A program made the translations under genes and the position numbers. From Donghicola eburneus (lineage in GTDB: Bacteria; Pseudomonadota; Alphaproteobacteria; Rhodobacterales; Rhodobacteraceae), in assembly GCF_900115865.1 (NCBI RefSeq), contig NZ_FOXY01000001.1, forward strand, positions 124,001-188,000: 64,000 bases of DNA, given 5' to 3'. The notes under the pieces are model-generated. The model made no database searches. It was not told the origin of the DNA and was given only the letters and a program-made list of their open reading frames with translations. Below are positions 35,150-45,429 of this stretch, in pieces (position 1 is the stretch's first letter; each line of letters opens with the position of its first letter).

Positions 35150-36211
35150 TTAGGCTTCGATCTCCACCGTTCCGATTGGATGTGAACAGCAGGCCAGAAT
35201 GTAGCCCTCTGCGATGTCCTCTTCAGTGATGCCGCCGTTGTGGACCATGTGCACATCGCCAGAGACCTTCTTGGTCTTGCAGGTGCCACACACGCCAAAG
35301 CTACAGCCCGATGGAATGTTGTGCCCCGCCTGACGGGCGACGGCCAGCACGGTGTCTGTCTCTTGGCATTTGACGCGCTCGCCGGATCCGACAAAGACGA
35401 TTTCGGACTTCGCGTCCTCTTCGGGGACGGCGTCCTCGGGGACATCCTCGACCTCGGGCAGAGGCGCATGGAAGCTCTCTTGGAAATAGCGCGACATGTC
35501 GAAGCCCAGACCGGCCAATGCCTCGCGAACAGAGGTCATGAAGGCTTCTGGGCCACAGCAATACACGTCCCGTTCCAGATAGTCGGGGGCCATCAGACCC
35601 AACATCAGCTGGTTGAAGCGGCCTTGGTAGCCGGTCCAAGGGCGATAACGGTCCGATCCGGACACAACCCATTTCAGGTCGATGCCGTTGGCACGGCTGG
35701 CCATGTGCTCTAGCCGCTCGCGGAAGATGATGTCCGACGGGCGGCGCGCGCAGTTTACAAAGACGATGTCAGGGTCGCGCCCCAAGTCGTACAGATAGGT
35801 CGTCATTGACATCATCGGAGTGATGCCTGTGCCCGCCGAGATGAACAGCAGCTTGCCGTCCGGCTTGCCCGCGTTGGTAAATGTTCCGCCGGGGCCGGTC
35901 GCTTTGACCTGTGTGCCCACGGTCAGATTGTCCAGCATCCAGCGGGTGCCGATGGAGTTGTCCTGCGCTTTGACCGTGACCGTGATCGACATGGGGCGCG
36001 AGGGCGAAGACGAGATGGTGTAAGTCCGATAGAGCGGCCCCCCCGGTACCGGCAGTTCCAAGGTCAGGAACTGGCCCGGATCAAAGCGGAACAGTGCGCC
36101 CGAGGGTGCTTGGAAGCAGAACGTGACCACATCGCGGGTCTCGGCCAAGACCGAGACGCACTCAAGGGGCTCTTTATCCGTCCAGAATGTCGGTTTGTCG
36201 GGAAGGGCCAT
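35150..36211 (-). CDS. gbcB: Glycine betaine demethylase reductase component
   Basis: The 353-residue flavin and ferredoxin reductase has an FAD-binding barrel with YRTYTISSSPS, an NAD domain with SAGTGITPMMSM and VNCARRPSDIIF, and a C-terminal plant-type 2Fe-2S domain with CSFGVCGTC and a fourth Cys in YILACC. It is the electron donor to the Rieske oxygenase encoded directly before it (3-base gap; GGAG overlaps the oxygenase stop). The pair matches GbcAB, which removes a methyl group from glycine betaine as formaldehyde. Related pairs act on stachydrine or carnitine. Confidence 0.82.
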   Translation of the reverse strand: MALPDKPTFWTDKEPLECVSVLAETRDVVTFCFQAPSGALFRFDPGQFLTLELPVPGGPLYRTYTISSSPSRPMSITVTVKAQDNSIGTRWMLDNLTVGTQVKATGPGGTFTNAGKPDGKLLFISAGTGITPMMSMTTYLYDLGRDPDIVFVNCARRPSDIIFRERLEHMASRANGIDLKWVVSGSDRYRPWTGYQGRFNQLMLGLMAPDYLERDVYCCGPEAFMTSVREALAGLGFDMSRYFQESFHAPLPEVEDVPEDAVPEEDAKSEIVFVGSGERVKCQETDTVLAVARQAGHNIPSGCSFGVCGTCKTKKVSGDVHMVHNGGITEEDIAEGYILACCSHPIGTVEIEA

Positions 36212-36214
36212 AGA

Positions 36215-38528
<2,314 letters not shown>

Positions 38529-38792
38529 GTTTGCGGCTCGAAAGCCCTAGAAAATAAAGGTGAAAAGGCGATTTTGCAGCGCAGCAAAGTGCCAGAGACA
38601 TCAAACATAATAAGACTTTAGCCCTATCGCCGAGAGTCGAGCCGGTACGTCATGTGGTATAGGTTTGGCATCCCTTTGCCGTGGGGCTACTACGCGGGCA
38701 TTTGTAAGCAGTTTATTGTCGCTGAAACTGTGGCAGCAGGGCCTGTATTCATGGGGGATACAGCAGGGCGCCACCTTTTATCAGGGACTGCC

Positions 38793-40484
38793 ATGCGCTT
38801 CACTTTAAAGTCTAAACTCATCCTAACCTTCGGGGCGGTGTTCGCGATGTCTGCGGGTTCTTTGACGCTCGCTCTGAATGACTTTCAACGCGTGAACACG
38901 TCTTTCAGTCACATCATGGAAGATCAGGAAGTCGATATTCGCGCCATCAGTGTCATCGCAGAGGCCGAAATCGGAATCCGCGCCAAAGTAGGTGAAGCCC
39001 TGGTTGGCTTGGACGGCACTGGCGAAGAGCGCATCATCGCTCTGCAAAACGAGATCACAGCCCTGTCCGATACGATGGTTTTGAACCTAGAGGAATTGGC
39101 TGCAGACGCTGATGCCGAAGAGGCCGAGCTGTACCGCGATCTGATGACTGCGCACGACGCTGCCATGGTGGTGAACAACGCCACCATCGGGTACGAGCTT
39201 CAGGGCGACGGCATGGCGAATATCAATTTCCACAACGCGGCCAAATCGGCGACTGATGACGTTGTTGAGATCACCGAAGAGATCCGTGGTCACCTGCTGG
39301 ATCACATGGAAGAGGCCGTTGCTGCGTCGCAAGCGCTGTATGAACGTGCCCGCCTTCTGCTTGTCTCTGTCGGCATTGCCAGCATTCTGGTCGGCACGAT
39401 CTGCGCCTTCTTCATTATCACATCGCTCACCCGCGGTCTGCGCAAAGCTGTTGCCCAAGCACGGAGTGTGTCCGAAGGCGATCTTCGTGCGATTGCGACC
39501 TTCAAGCGCAACGACGAAGTGGGTGATGTGCTGCACGCACAGAATGACATGGTCCTGAAGCTGCGGAGCACTGTGGGCAACGTTGCCTCTGCCGCTCGCA
39601 ACGTGGCGGCTGGTGCGAACCAGATGGCTTCGACTTCGGAATCGCTGGCGACCGACTCCACCACTCAGGCAGCTTCGACCGAGCGTGTGTCGAGCGCGGT
39701 CGAGCAGATGTCTGGCAATATTGCCAGCACCTCGGAAAACGCGAGCCTGACCGAAGAGATTGCTGTGAAGTCGGCGAACGACGCAGCGGAATCCGGCAAA
39801 GTGGTCGGGGATGCGGTCAAAGCGATGCGCGCCATTGCAGAGCGTATCAACGTGGTGCAGGAAATCGCCCGTCAGACCGACCTGTTGGCTCTGAACGCAG
39901 CGGTTGAAGCGGCCCGCGCTGGTGAACATGGTCGCGGTTTTGCGGTTGTGGCCTCTGAGGTGCGCAAGCTGGCCGAGAACAGCCAGAAGGCGGCCTCGGA
40001 AATTTCTGCTCTGTCGGCCAACACCGTCCAGTCCGCTGCTGCGGCAGGCAAAATGCTCGAGGATCTGGTGCCTGACATTGGCCGGACGTCGGAGCTGGTG
40101 ACCCAGATTTCTCAGGCTTCGCGTGAACTGGCGAACGGGTCGCAGAACATCTCAGGCTCTGTGCAGGAACTGGACCGCATCACCCAGTCGACCAGCTCGG
40201 CCTCCGAGGAGATGTCCTCGGCTGCGACCGAACTCTCCAGTCAGGCAGAGCAGCTTGCCGATACCATCTCGTTCTTCCGCACAGGCGAAGACGATGAAAT
40301 CTCGGAAGGTGCCGCATGGATGCGCGCCAGTGACAAGGTGGCCGATGTCGCGCCGGTTGCTGACGTCCCCGCACCGACACTGACCCACGAGACCCACGCG
40401 GATGCAGATTTCGTTGCGGATGACGGCACCGTGCACAAACCCGAAGGCAAAAAGAAAGAAACCTTCGAATTCAATCTCGGCTGA
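38793..40484 (+). CDS. Methyl-accepting chemotaxis protein
   Basis: The protein is 563 residues, started at the ATG at 38793, from which the first membrane helix begins correctly. Layout: TM1 (about 8-28), a helical periplasmic sensor of about 160 residues rich in Ala/Glu, TM2 (about 190-212), HAMP, and a signalling domain. The signalling domain has the hairpin tip [27 protein letters not shown] in outline, the conserved kinase and CheW-binding site. The C-terminal tail has no obvious CheR-tethering pentapeptide. The sensed ligand is unknown. Confidence 0.87.
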   Translation: MRFTLKSKLILTFGAVFAMSAGSLTLALNDFQRVNTSFSHIMEDQEVDIRAISVIAEAEIGIRAKVGEALVGLDGTGEERIIALQNEITALSDTMVLNLEELAADADAEEAELYRDLMTAHDAAMVVNNATIGYELQGDGMANINFHNAAKSATDDVVEITEEIRGHLLDHMEEAVAASQALYERARLLLVSVGIASILVGTICAFFIITSLTRGLRKAVAQARSVSEGDLRAIATFKRNDEVGDVLHAQNDMVLKLRSTVGNVASAARNVAAGANQMASTSESLATDSTTQAASTERVSSAVEQMSGNIASTSENASLTEEIAVKSANDAAESGKVVGDAVKAMRAIAERINVVQEIARQTDLLALNAAVEAARAGEHGRGFAVVASEVRKLAENSQKAASEISALSANTVQSAAAAGKMLEDLVPDIGRTSELVTQISQASRELANGSQNISGSVQELDRITQSTSSASEEMSSAATELSSQAEQLADTISFFRTGEDDEISEGAAWMRASDKVADVAPVADVPAPTLTHETHADADFVADDGTVHKPEGKKKETFEFNLG

Positions 40485-40520
40485 TCCCGACCCCCACTTT
40501 ATCGGGAGCAGTCAAGACAA

Positions 40521-40560
40521 GGCAGCGCAGGACCCCCATCCTGCGCTGCCTTTTTATTTT
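40521..40560 (+). terminator. Strong rho-independent terminator after the chemoreceptor
   Basis: A perfect 12-bp stem (40521-40532, 40539-40550) with a CCCCCA loop, then TTTTTATTTT. It sits between the convergent chemoreceptor and formate dehydrogenase genes. Confidence 0.92.
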
Positions 40561-40577
40561 CAGAATGTCGGCGCGGG

Positions 40578-43346
40578 TTAGAGCGCCGATACCTTGACCG
40601 CTGCGAACTTGAACTCCGGGATTTTACCATAGGGATCAAGCGCAGGGTTGGTCAGCACGTTGGCCGCAGCTTCCACATAGGCAAAGGGCACAAACACCAT
40701 GTCAGGCGACACCGCACGGTCCTCTCGGGCCAGCAGGGTGATGCTGCCACGGCGGGTTTCCAGCTTGACCTTGTCACCGACCTGAACCCCCAGCTTGCGC
40801 AGGGTGGACGGGTGGAGCGAGCAGTTCGCCTCTGGCTCGATCGCGTCTAGAACGGTGCTGCGGCGGGTCATCGAGCCTGTGTGCCAATGCTCTAGCTGGC
40901 GGCCCGTGGTCATGATCATCGGGTAGTCGGCATCGGGGGCCTCGTCCGGCGGGATCACGTCGGCAGGCGTAAACTTCGCCCGTCCGCCCGCCCGCGGGAA
41001 TTCGTCGCCAAACACAATCGCCTGACCGGGGTCTTCGGGCGACAGGGACGGGTAGGTGACGGCATTCTCGCCTTCCAGACGATCCCACGTGATGTTGTCG
41101 AGGCTGGGCATCCCCTCTTTCATCTCGGCAAAGACCTGACTGGGGTGGGTGTAGGTCCAGTCGAGCCCCAGCTTCTGCGCCAAGGCCACGGTGATCGCCC
41201 AATCCTCGCGCGCCTCACCCGGAGGCGTCGCAGCCGCGCGGCCCATCTGAACCTGACGGTTGGTGTTCGTGACCGTGCCGTTCTTTTCGTAGAACGCTGC
41301 AGCGGGCAGGACCACATCCGCATAGTTCGCCGTTTCCGTCAGGAAGATGTCTTGAACGACCAGACACTCCAGCTTGGCCAGCGCCTCGCGGGCGTGGGTC
41401 ACGTCGGGATCGGACATGGCGGGGTTTTCCCCCAGCACATACATGCCCTTAATCTCGCCCGCGTGGACGCCATCAAGGATTTCGGTGACGGTCAGACCCT
41501 TTTGGTTACTGAAGTCATCGGTTCCCCAGATTTTATTGAAATGGCCGCGAATTTTGTCGTCGGTCACGTCCTGATAGTCGGGCAGGAACATGGGGATCAG
41601 GCCCGCATCGGACGCGCCCTGAACGTTGTTCTGACCGCGCAGGGGGTGCAGACCAGCGCCCGGTTTGCCCACGTTGCCGGTCATAAGCGCCAGCGAAATC
41701 AGGCAGCGCGAGTTGTCCGTGCCGTGGATGTGCTGCGACACGCCCATGCCCCAGAAGATCATACCTGCCTCGGCCGATGCAAAATCACGGGCCACGGTAC
41801 GGATGGTCTGGGCATCAATGCCGCAGATCTCGGCCATCTTCTCGGGGGCAAAGCCAGCAAGGTGCTGCTTCTCAGCCTCCCAGTTTTCGGTGTGCTGGTC
41901 GATGTAGGACTGGTCGTACAGACCTTCTTCGACGATCACGCACATGATCGCATTCAGCAGGGCCACGTCGGTGCCGGGGCGGAACTGGACCATATGCTCG
42001 GCGTGGCGCTTCATGGCGGTGCCGCGCGGGTCCATGATGATCAGCTTGCCGCCGCGCTTGGCGAACTGCTTGAAGTAGGTCGCAGCCACAGGGTGGTTTT
42101 CGCTGGGGTTGGCCCCGATGACGATCGCCACATCCGCATTCTCGATCTCGTTAAAGGTCGCGGTCACAGCGCCGCTGCCCACGTTCTCCATCAGCGCGGC
42201 CACGGAACTGGCGTGGCACAGACGCGTGCAGTGGTCCACATTGTTGTGGCCAAAGCCCTGACGGATCAGCTTCTGGAACAGATAGGCCTCTTCGTTGGTG
42301 CACTTGGCACTGCCGAACCCGGCGACGCTTGGGCCGCCGTAGCTGTCACGCAGACCGCCAAGGCCGTTCGCAGCCGCATCCAGCGCCTCTTCCCACGTGG
42401 CCTCGCGGAAGTGCGTAAAGGGGTTCGCAGGGTCCACCGCCATCTCTTTGGGCGCGTTTTCCAAACGGATCAGCGGCTTGGTCAAGCGGTGGGGGTGGTG
42501 GATGTAGTCGTAGCCAAAGCGGCCCTTCACACACAGGCGGCCTTCGTTGGCGGGGCCGTTGATGCCCTCGACATACTTTACCTTGCCGTCCTTGAGCTTC
42601 AGGCTGACCTGACAGCCGACCCCGCAGAAAGGGCAGACGGACTGCACTTCGTTGTCGTAATCGGTGCTATCGCCCTGCTGGTCCGCGTCGAGAACGGTCG
42701 AGGGCATGAGCGCGCCCGTTGGGCAGGCCTGCACGCATTCACCGCAGGCCACACAGGAACTGGCGCCCATATCGTCGTCCAGATCGAACACGGGAAAGGC
42801 GTCGTGCCCACGGCCGCCCATGCCGATCACATCGTTCACCTGCACTTCGCGGCAGGCCCGCACGCAGAGACCGCACTGGATGCAGGCATCAAGGTTGACG
42901 CGCATGGCCACATGGCTGTCATCAAGCAGGGGGATGCGGTCCACATCCAGTGTCGGAAAACGGCTCTCGGTCACGCCTTGTGCGTCAGCCATGTCCCACA
43001 GGTGGCTGCCCGCGTCATGGGCGGCCTCGCGCTCTGGCTGGTCGGCCAGCAGCAGTTCCATCACCATAGCGCGGGATTTGACCGCGCGCTCGCTCTCGGT
43101 CTTAACCGTCATGCCGTTCGACGGGTTTCGGCAGCAGGACGCAGCCAAGGTCCGCTCGCCATCAATCTCGACCACACAAGCGCGGCAGTTGCCGTCGGGG
43201 CGGTAGCCGGTCTGGGGCTTGTGGCACAGGTGCGGGATGGTTTTGCCGTGGCGCTGCGCGACCTCCCAGATGGTTTCGCCATCCACGGCGGTGACTTGTT
43301 CGCCGTCGAGGGTAAAGGTGACCTGTTCGATGTTGTTGCCGTCCAT
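40578..43346 (-). CDS. fdsA: NAD-dependent formate dehydrogenase alpha subunit (Mo/W)
   Basis: The protein is 922 residues, started at the ATG at 43346 after GGAGGTGTGATC. Domains: 2Fe-2S with C41, C54, C57, C71; two 4Fe-4S motifs (155-165 and 198-208); then the molybdopterin part with CPFCGVGC (238-245) plus C272 for another 4Fe-4S. C377 in TRLCHASS is at the metal-ligand position of the R. capsulatus Cys386 ligand and of selenocysteine in E. coli FdhF. No leader, so cytosolic. The NuoG-like His-Cys3 motif is not visible between the 2Fe-2S and first 4Fe-4S domains. Together with the fused partner it resembles Methylobacterium FDH1, a tungsten enzyme, and oxidises formate to CO2 with NAD. Confidence 0.9.
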   Translation of the reverse strand: MDGNNIEQVTFTLDGEQVTAVDGETIWEVAQRHGKTIPHLCHKPQTGYRPDGNCRACVVEIDGERTLAASCCRNPSNGMTVKTESERAVKSRAMVMELLLADQPEREAAHDAGSHLWDMADAQGVTESRFPTLDVDRIPLLDDSHVAMRVNLDACIQCGLCVRACREVQVNDVIGMGGRGHDAFPVFDLDDDMGASSCVACGECVQACPTGALMPSTVLDADQQGDSTDYDNEVQSVCPFCGVGCQVSLKLKDGKVKYVEGINGPANEGRLCVKGRFGYDYIHHPHRLTKPLIRLENAPKEMAVDPANPFTHFREATWEEALDAAANGLGGLRDSYGGPSVAGFGSAKCTNEEAYLFQKLIRQGFGHNNVDHCTRLCHASSVAALMENVGSGAVTATFNEIENADVAIVIGANPSENHPVAATYFKQFAKRGGKLIIMDPRGTAMKRHAEHMVQFRPGTDVALLNAIMCVIVEEGLYDQSYIDQHTENWEAEKQHLAGFAPEKMAEICGIDAQTIRTVARDFASAEAGMIFWGMGVSQHIHGTDNSRCLISLALMTGNVGKPGAGLHPLRGQNNVQGASDAGLIPMFLPDYQDVTDDKIRGHFNKIWGTDDFSNQKGLTVTEILDGVHAGEIKGMYVLGENPAMSDPDVTHAREALAKLECLVVQDIFLTETANYADVVLPAAAFYEKNGTVTNTNRQVQMGRAAATPPGEAREDWAITVALAQKLGLDWTYTHPSQVFAEMKEGMPSLDNITWDRLEGENAVTYPSLSPEDPGQAIVFGDEFPRAGGRAKFTPADVIPPDEAPDADYPMIMTTGRQLEHWHTGSMTRRSTVLDAIEPEANCSLHPSTLRKLGVQVGDKVKLETRRGSITLLAREDRAVSPDMVFVPFAYVEAAANVLTNPALDPYGKIPEFKFAAVKVSAL

Positions 43347-43348
43347 GA

Positions 43349-45040
43349 TCACACCTCCTCGCTGAAATGTTGCATCACTAGCTTGATGGGGTTGGGGGCC
43401 GCTTGGCCGAGGCCGCAGATCGACGCGTCGGTCATGACCTCGCACAGATCGGTCAGAAGTTCGCGGTCCCATGTGTCGGCCTGCATCAGCTTCACGGCCT
43501 TTTCGCAGCCAACGCGGCAGGGGGTGCACTGGCCGCAGCTTTCGGATTCAAAGAACCGGAGCATGTTCAGGGCGGCATCGCGAGCGCTGTCCTGATCCGA
43601 CAGAACGACCACAGCGGCGGACCCGATAAAGGTGCCGTGGGGTTGCAGCGTGTCAAAGTCGAGCGGCACGTCGTTCATATGCGCGGGCAGCAGACCCGAA
43701 GAAGGGCCACCGGGCTGGTAGGCTTTGAAGGTGTGCCCCTCGGCCATGCCACCAGCGGCGGCGATGATGTCTAGAATGGTCGAGCCGGCGGGCAGCAGGT
43801 AGACGCCCGGATTTGCGACGCGGCCAGAGACTGAGTAGTTCCGCAGGCCGGTGCGTTCGTTGTGGACCACGGTGTTCATGACCTCGGGACCTTCGCGGCA
43901 GATCATGGCCACCCAGTGCAGGGTTTCGACGTTATGCACCAGCGTTGGGCGGTCAAAGATTCCGACCTGCGCCACGTACGGCGGACGCAGGCGGGGAATG
44001 CCGCGCTTACCTTCGATGCTCTCGATCATCGCGCTTTCTTCGCCACAGATATAGGCGCCTGCGCCGCGGCGCAGGTCGATATAGCCAGCCTCTACGATGC
44101 CAGCCTCTTCCAGCGCGGCGATCTCTTTGCGCAGCAGCTTCAGCACGGAGGGGTATTCGTCGCGCATGTAGATAAAGCATTTATCCGCCTCGACGGCCCA
44201 CGCGGCGATCAGCATCCCCTCAAGAAAGACATGCGGCTCGCGCTCCAGATGGTAGCGGTCTTTGAAAGTGCCAGGCTCGCCTTCGTCCCCGTTCACAGCC
44301 AGATAACGGGGGCCTGCTTCGGCACGGACAAAGCCCCATTTTTTGCCGGACGGAAAGCCAGCACCGCCTAGGCCGCGCAGACCGGCGGACAGCAGCATGT
44401 CCTGTACCTGTTCCCAATCGCCGCCATCGCGGTACTGGGCCAGCTTGTCGTAGCCACCCCGGGCTTGGTAGGCGGTCAGGTCTTCGTATTCAGGCATGAT
44501 GGGATGGAAGTCGCCGCCAGCGATGACGTCTTCGATCAGGGCAGGGGTGGCATTGTCCACATGGCGGTGGCCCAGTTCGACAACCGGTGCGGTGTCACAG
44601 CGGCCCATACAAGGTGCGCGCAGCACGCGGACCTTGGCGGGGTCCATGCCGGACTCCAGCGCGGTGATCAGAGCCTCTGATCCGGCCAGTTCGCAGGACA
44701 AGGAGTCGCACACGCGGATGGTCAAATCTGGGGGCGGGGTTTCGCCCTCTTTGACCAGATCGAAGTGCGCATAGAAGCTGGCCACCTCCCAAACCTCGGC
44801 CATGGACAGGCGCATCTCCTCGGCCAATGCGCGCAGATGGGGCGCGGACAGGTGGCCATAGCGATCCTGAATCAGGTGTAGATGCTCGATCAGCAGGTCA
44901 CGGCGGCGGGGGCGGTCCCCCAAGAGATCCTTGACCTCGGTCCATGCTTGTTCATCCAGCGGACGCCCCTTGGTGTGGGCGCGTCCCTTCTTGCCGCTGC
45001 GGCCTGACGTCCACGGGACGTCTTTGTGATCCAGAGCCAT
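43349..45040 (-). CDS. NAD-dependent formate dehydrogenase fused gamma-beta subunit
   Basis: The 563-residue protein joins an N-terminal NuoE-like 2Fe-2S domain (about 25-170, cysteines in VCDSLSCELAG and APCMGRCD) to a NuoF-like domain. The NuoF-like domain has FMN/NADH motifs RGLGGAGFPSGKKW and NGDEGEPGTFKDR, the segment RRGAGAYICGEESA, and the 4Fe-4S motif SCGQCTPCRVGC. In R. capsulatus and Cupriavidus these are separate FdsG and FdsB; the fusion is the form seen in Methylobacterium FDH1. It carries electrons from the alpha subunit to NAD. It is first of the two-gene operon, with only 2 bases before the alpha gene. Confidence 0.9.
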   Translation of the reverse strand: MALDHKDVPWTSGRSGKKGRAHTKGRPLDEQAWTEVKDLLGDRPRRRDLLIEHLHLIQDRYGHLSAPHLRALAEEMRLSMAEVWEVASFYAHFDLVKEGETPPPDLTIRVCDSLSCELAGSEALITALESGMDPAKVRVLRAPCMGRCDTAPVVELGHRHVDNATPALIEDVIAGGDFHPIMPEYEDLTAYQARGGYDKLAQYRDGGDWEQVQDMLLSAGLRGLGGAGFPSGKKWGFVRAEAGPRYLAVNGDEGEPGTFKDRYHLEREPHVFLEGMLIAAWAVEADKCFIYMRDEYPSVLKLLRKEIAALEEAGIVEAGYIDLRRGAGAYICGEESAMIESIEGKRGIPRLRPPYVAQVGIFDRPTLVHNVETLHWVAMICREGPEVMNTVVHNERTGLRNYSVSGRVANPGVYLLPAGSTILDIIAAAGGMAEGHTFKAYQPGGPSSGLLPAHMNDVPLDFDTLQPHGTFIGSAAVVVLSDQDSARDAALNMLRFFESESCGQCTPCRVGCEKAVKLMQADTWDRELLTDLCEVMTDASICGLGQAAPNPIKLVMQHFSEEV

Positions 45041-45144
45041 CTAATTTGCCTTCCCGAAGCCGGTGGGTTTCCGACGCAAGTGCCCACAAATGGGGGCAGA
45101 AAATCAACTCACAATTTATTTGGAGTTTGCATGCGCACACTATC

Positions 45145-45160
45145 ATATCGGCGGCGATAT
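45145..45160. promoter_or_regulatory. Inverted repeat in the FDH/TusA divergent promoter
   Basis: ATATCG-GCGG-CGATAT is a perfect 6-4-6 repeat, 105 bases before the formate dehydrogenase start and 42 bases before the TusA-like start. It differs from the GGACA-N3-TGTCC element of the tup and periplasmic FDH promoters. The regulator is unknown. Confidence 0.45.
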
Positions 45161-45201
45161 AAAGATGGACACCGACATAAGTGGGCCCTAAATCGACACT
45201 C

Positions 45202-45429
45202 ATGGAATGGAACGAAGAAATTGATGCGATCGGACTTTTGTGCCCGCTGCCTGTTTTGAAGGCACGCAAGCGCCTAAAGGGCATGGAGTCTGGTCAGGTT
45301 CTGCGTCTGGTTGCAACTGATCCGGCGGCCGTAATTGACGTACCGCATTTCTGTTTCGAGAGCGGGAATGAACTGATCAGCCAGTCGGACGAGGGCGAGA
45401 GCCAGATCTACCTGATCCGCAAGGCCTAA
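45202..45429 (+). CDS. TusA-like sulfur-carrier protein
   Basis: The 75-residue protein has the TusA fold signature near its N-terminus, IGLLCPLPVLKARKRL, with the active Cys of CPxP. The ATG at 45202 is preferred over an upstream GTG. TusA relatives carry persulfide sulfur for tRNA thiolation and molybdenum cofactor enzymes. Its place divergent from a formate dehydrogenase, with fdhD and mob genes close by, suggests sulfur supply to the Mo/W cofactor, an inference. Its stop overlaps the convergent DUF429-MoeA stop by 4 bases. Confidence 0.8.
   Translation: MEWNEEIDAIGLLCPLPVLKARKRLKGMESGQVLRLVATDPAAVIDVPHFCFESGNELISQSDEGESQIYLIRKA

Noticed and set aside
38529-38792. Possible flagellar sigma-28 promoter for the chemoreceptor
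   Set aside because: No sequence close to TAAA-N15-GCCGATAA at a suitable place; the TTTAAAG that is seen lies inside the coding region.
41145-43595. A very long open frame on the plus strand opposite the formate dehydrogenase alpha gene
   Set aside because: It is an antisense shadow: the minus-strand frame has all cofactor motifs, and high-GC codon use keeps the opposite strand open. The shadow protein has no recognisable domain and no ribosome site.
45041-45201. Search for the GGACA-N3-TGTCC element before the NAD-linked formate dehydrogenase
   Set aside because: A TGGACA half is present (near 45165) but the second half reads ACATAA, so the element is not there.
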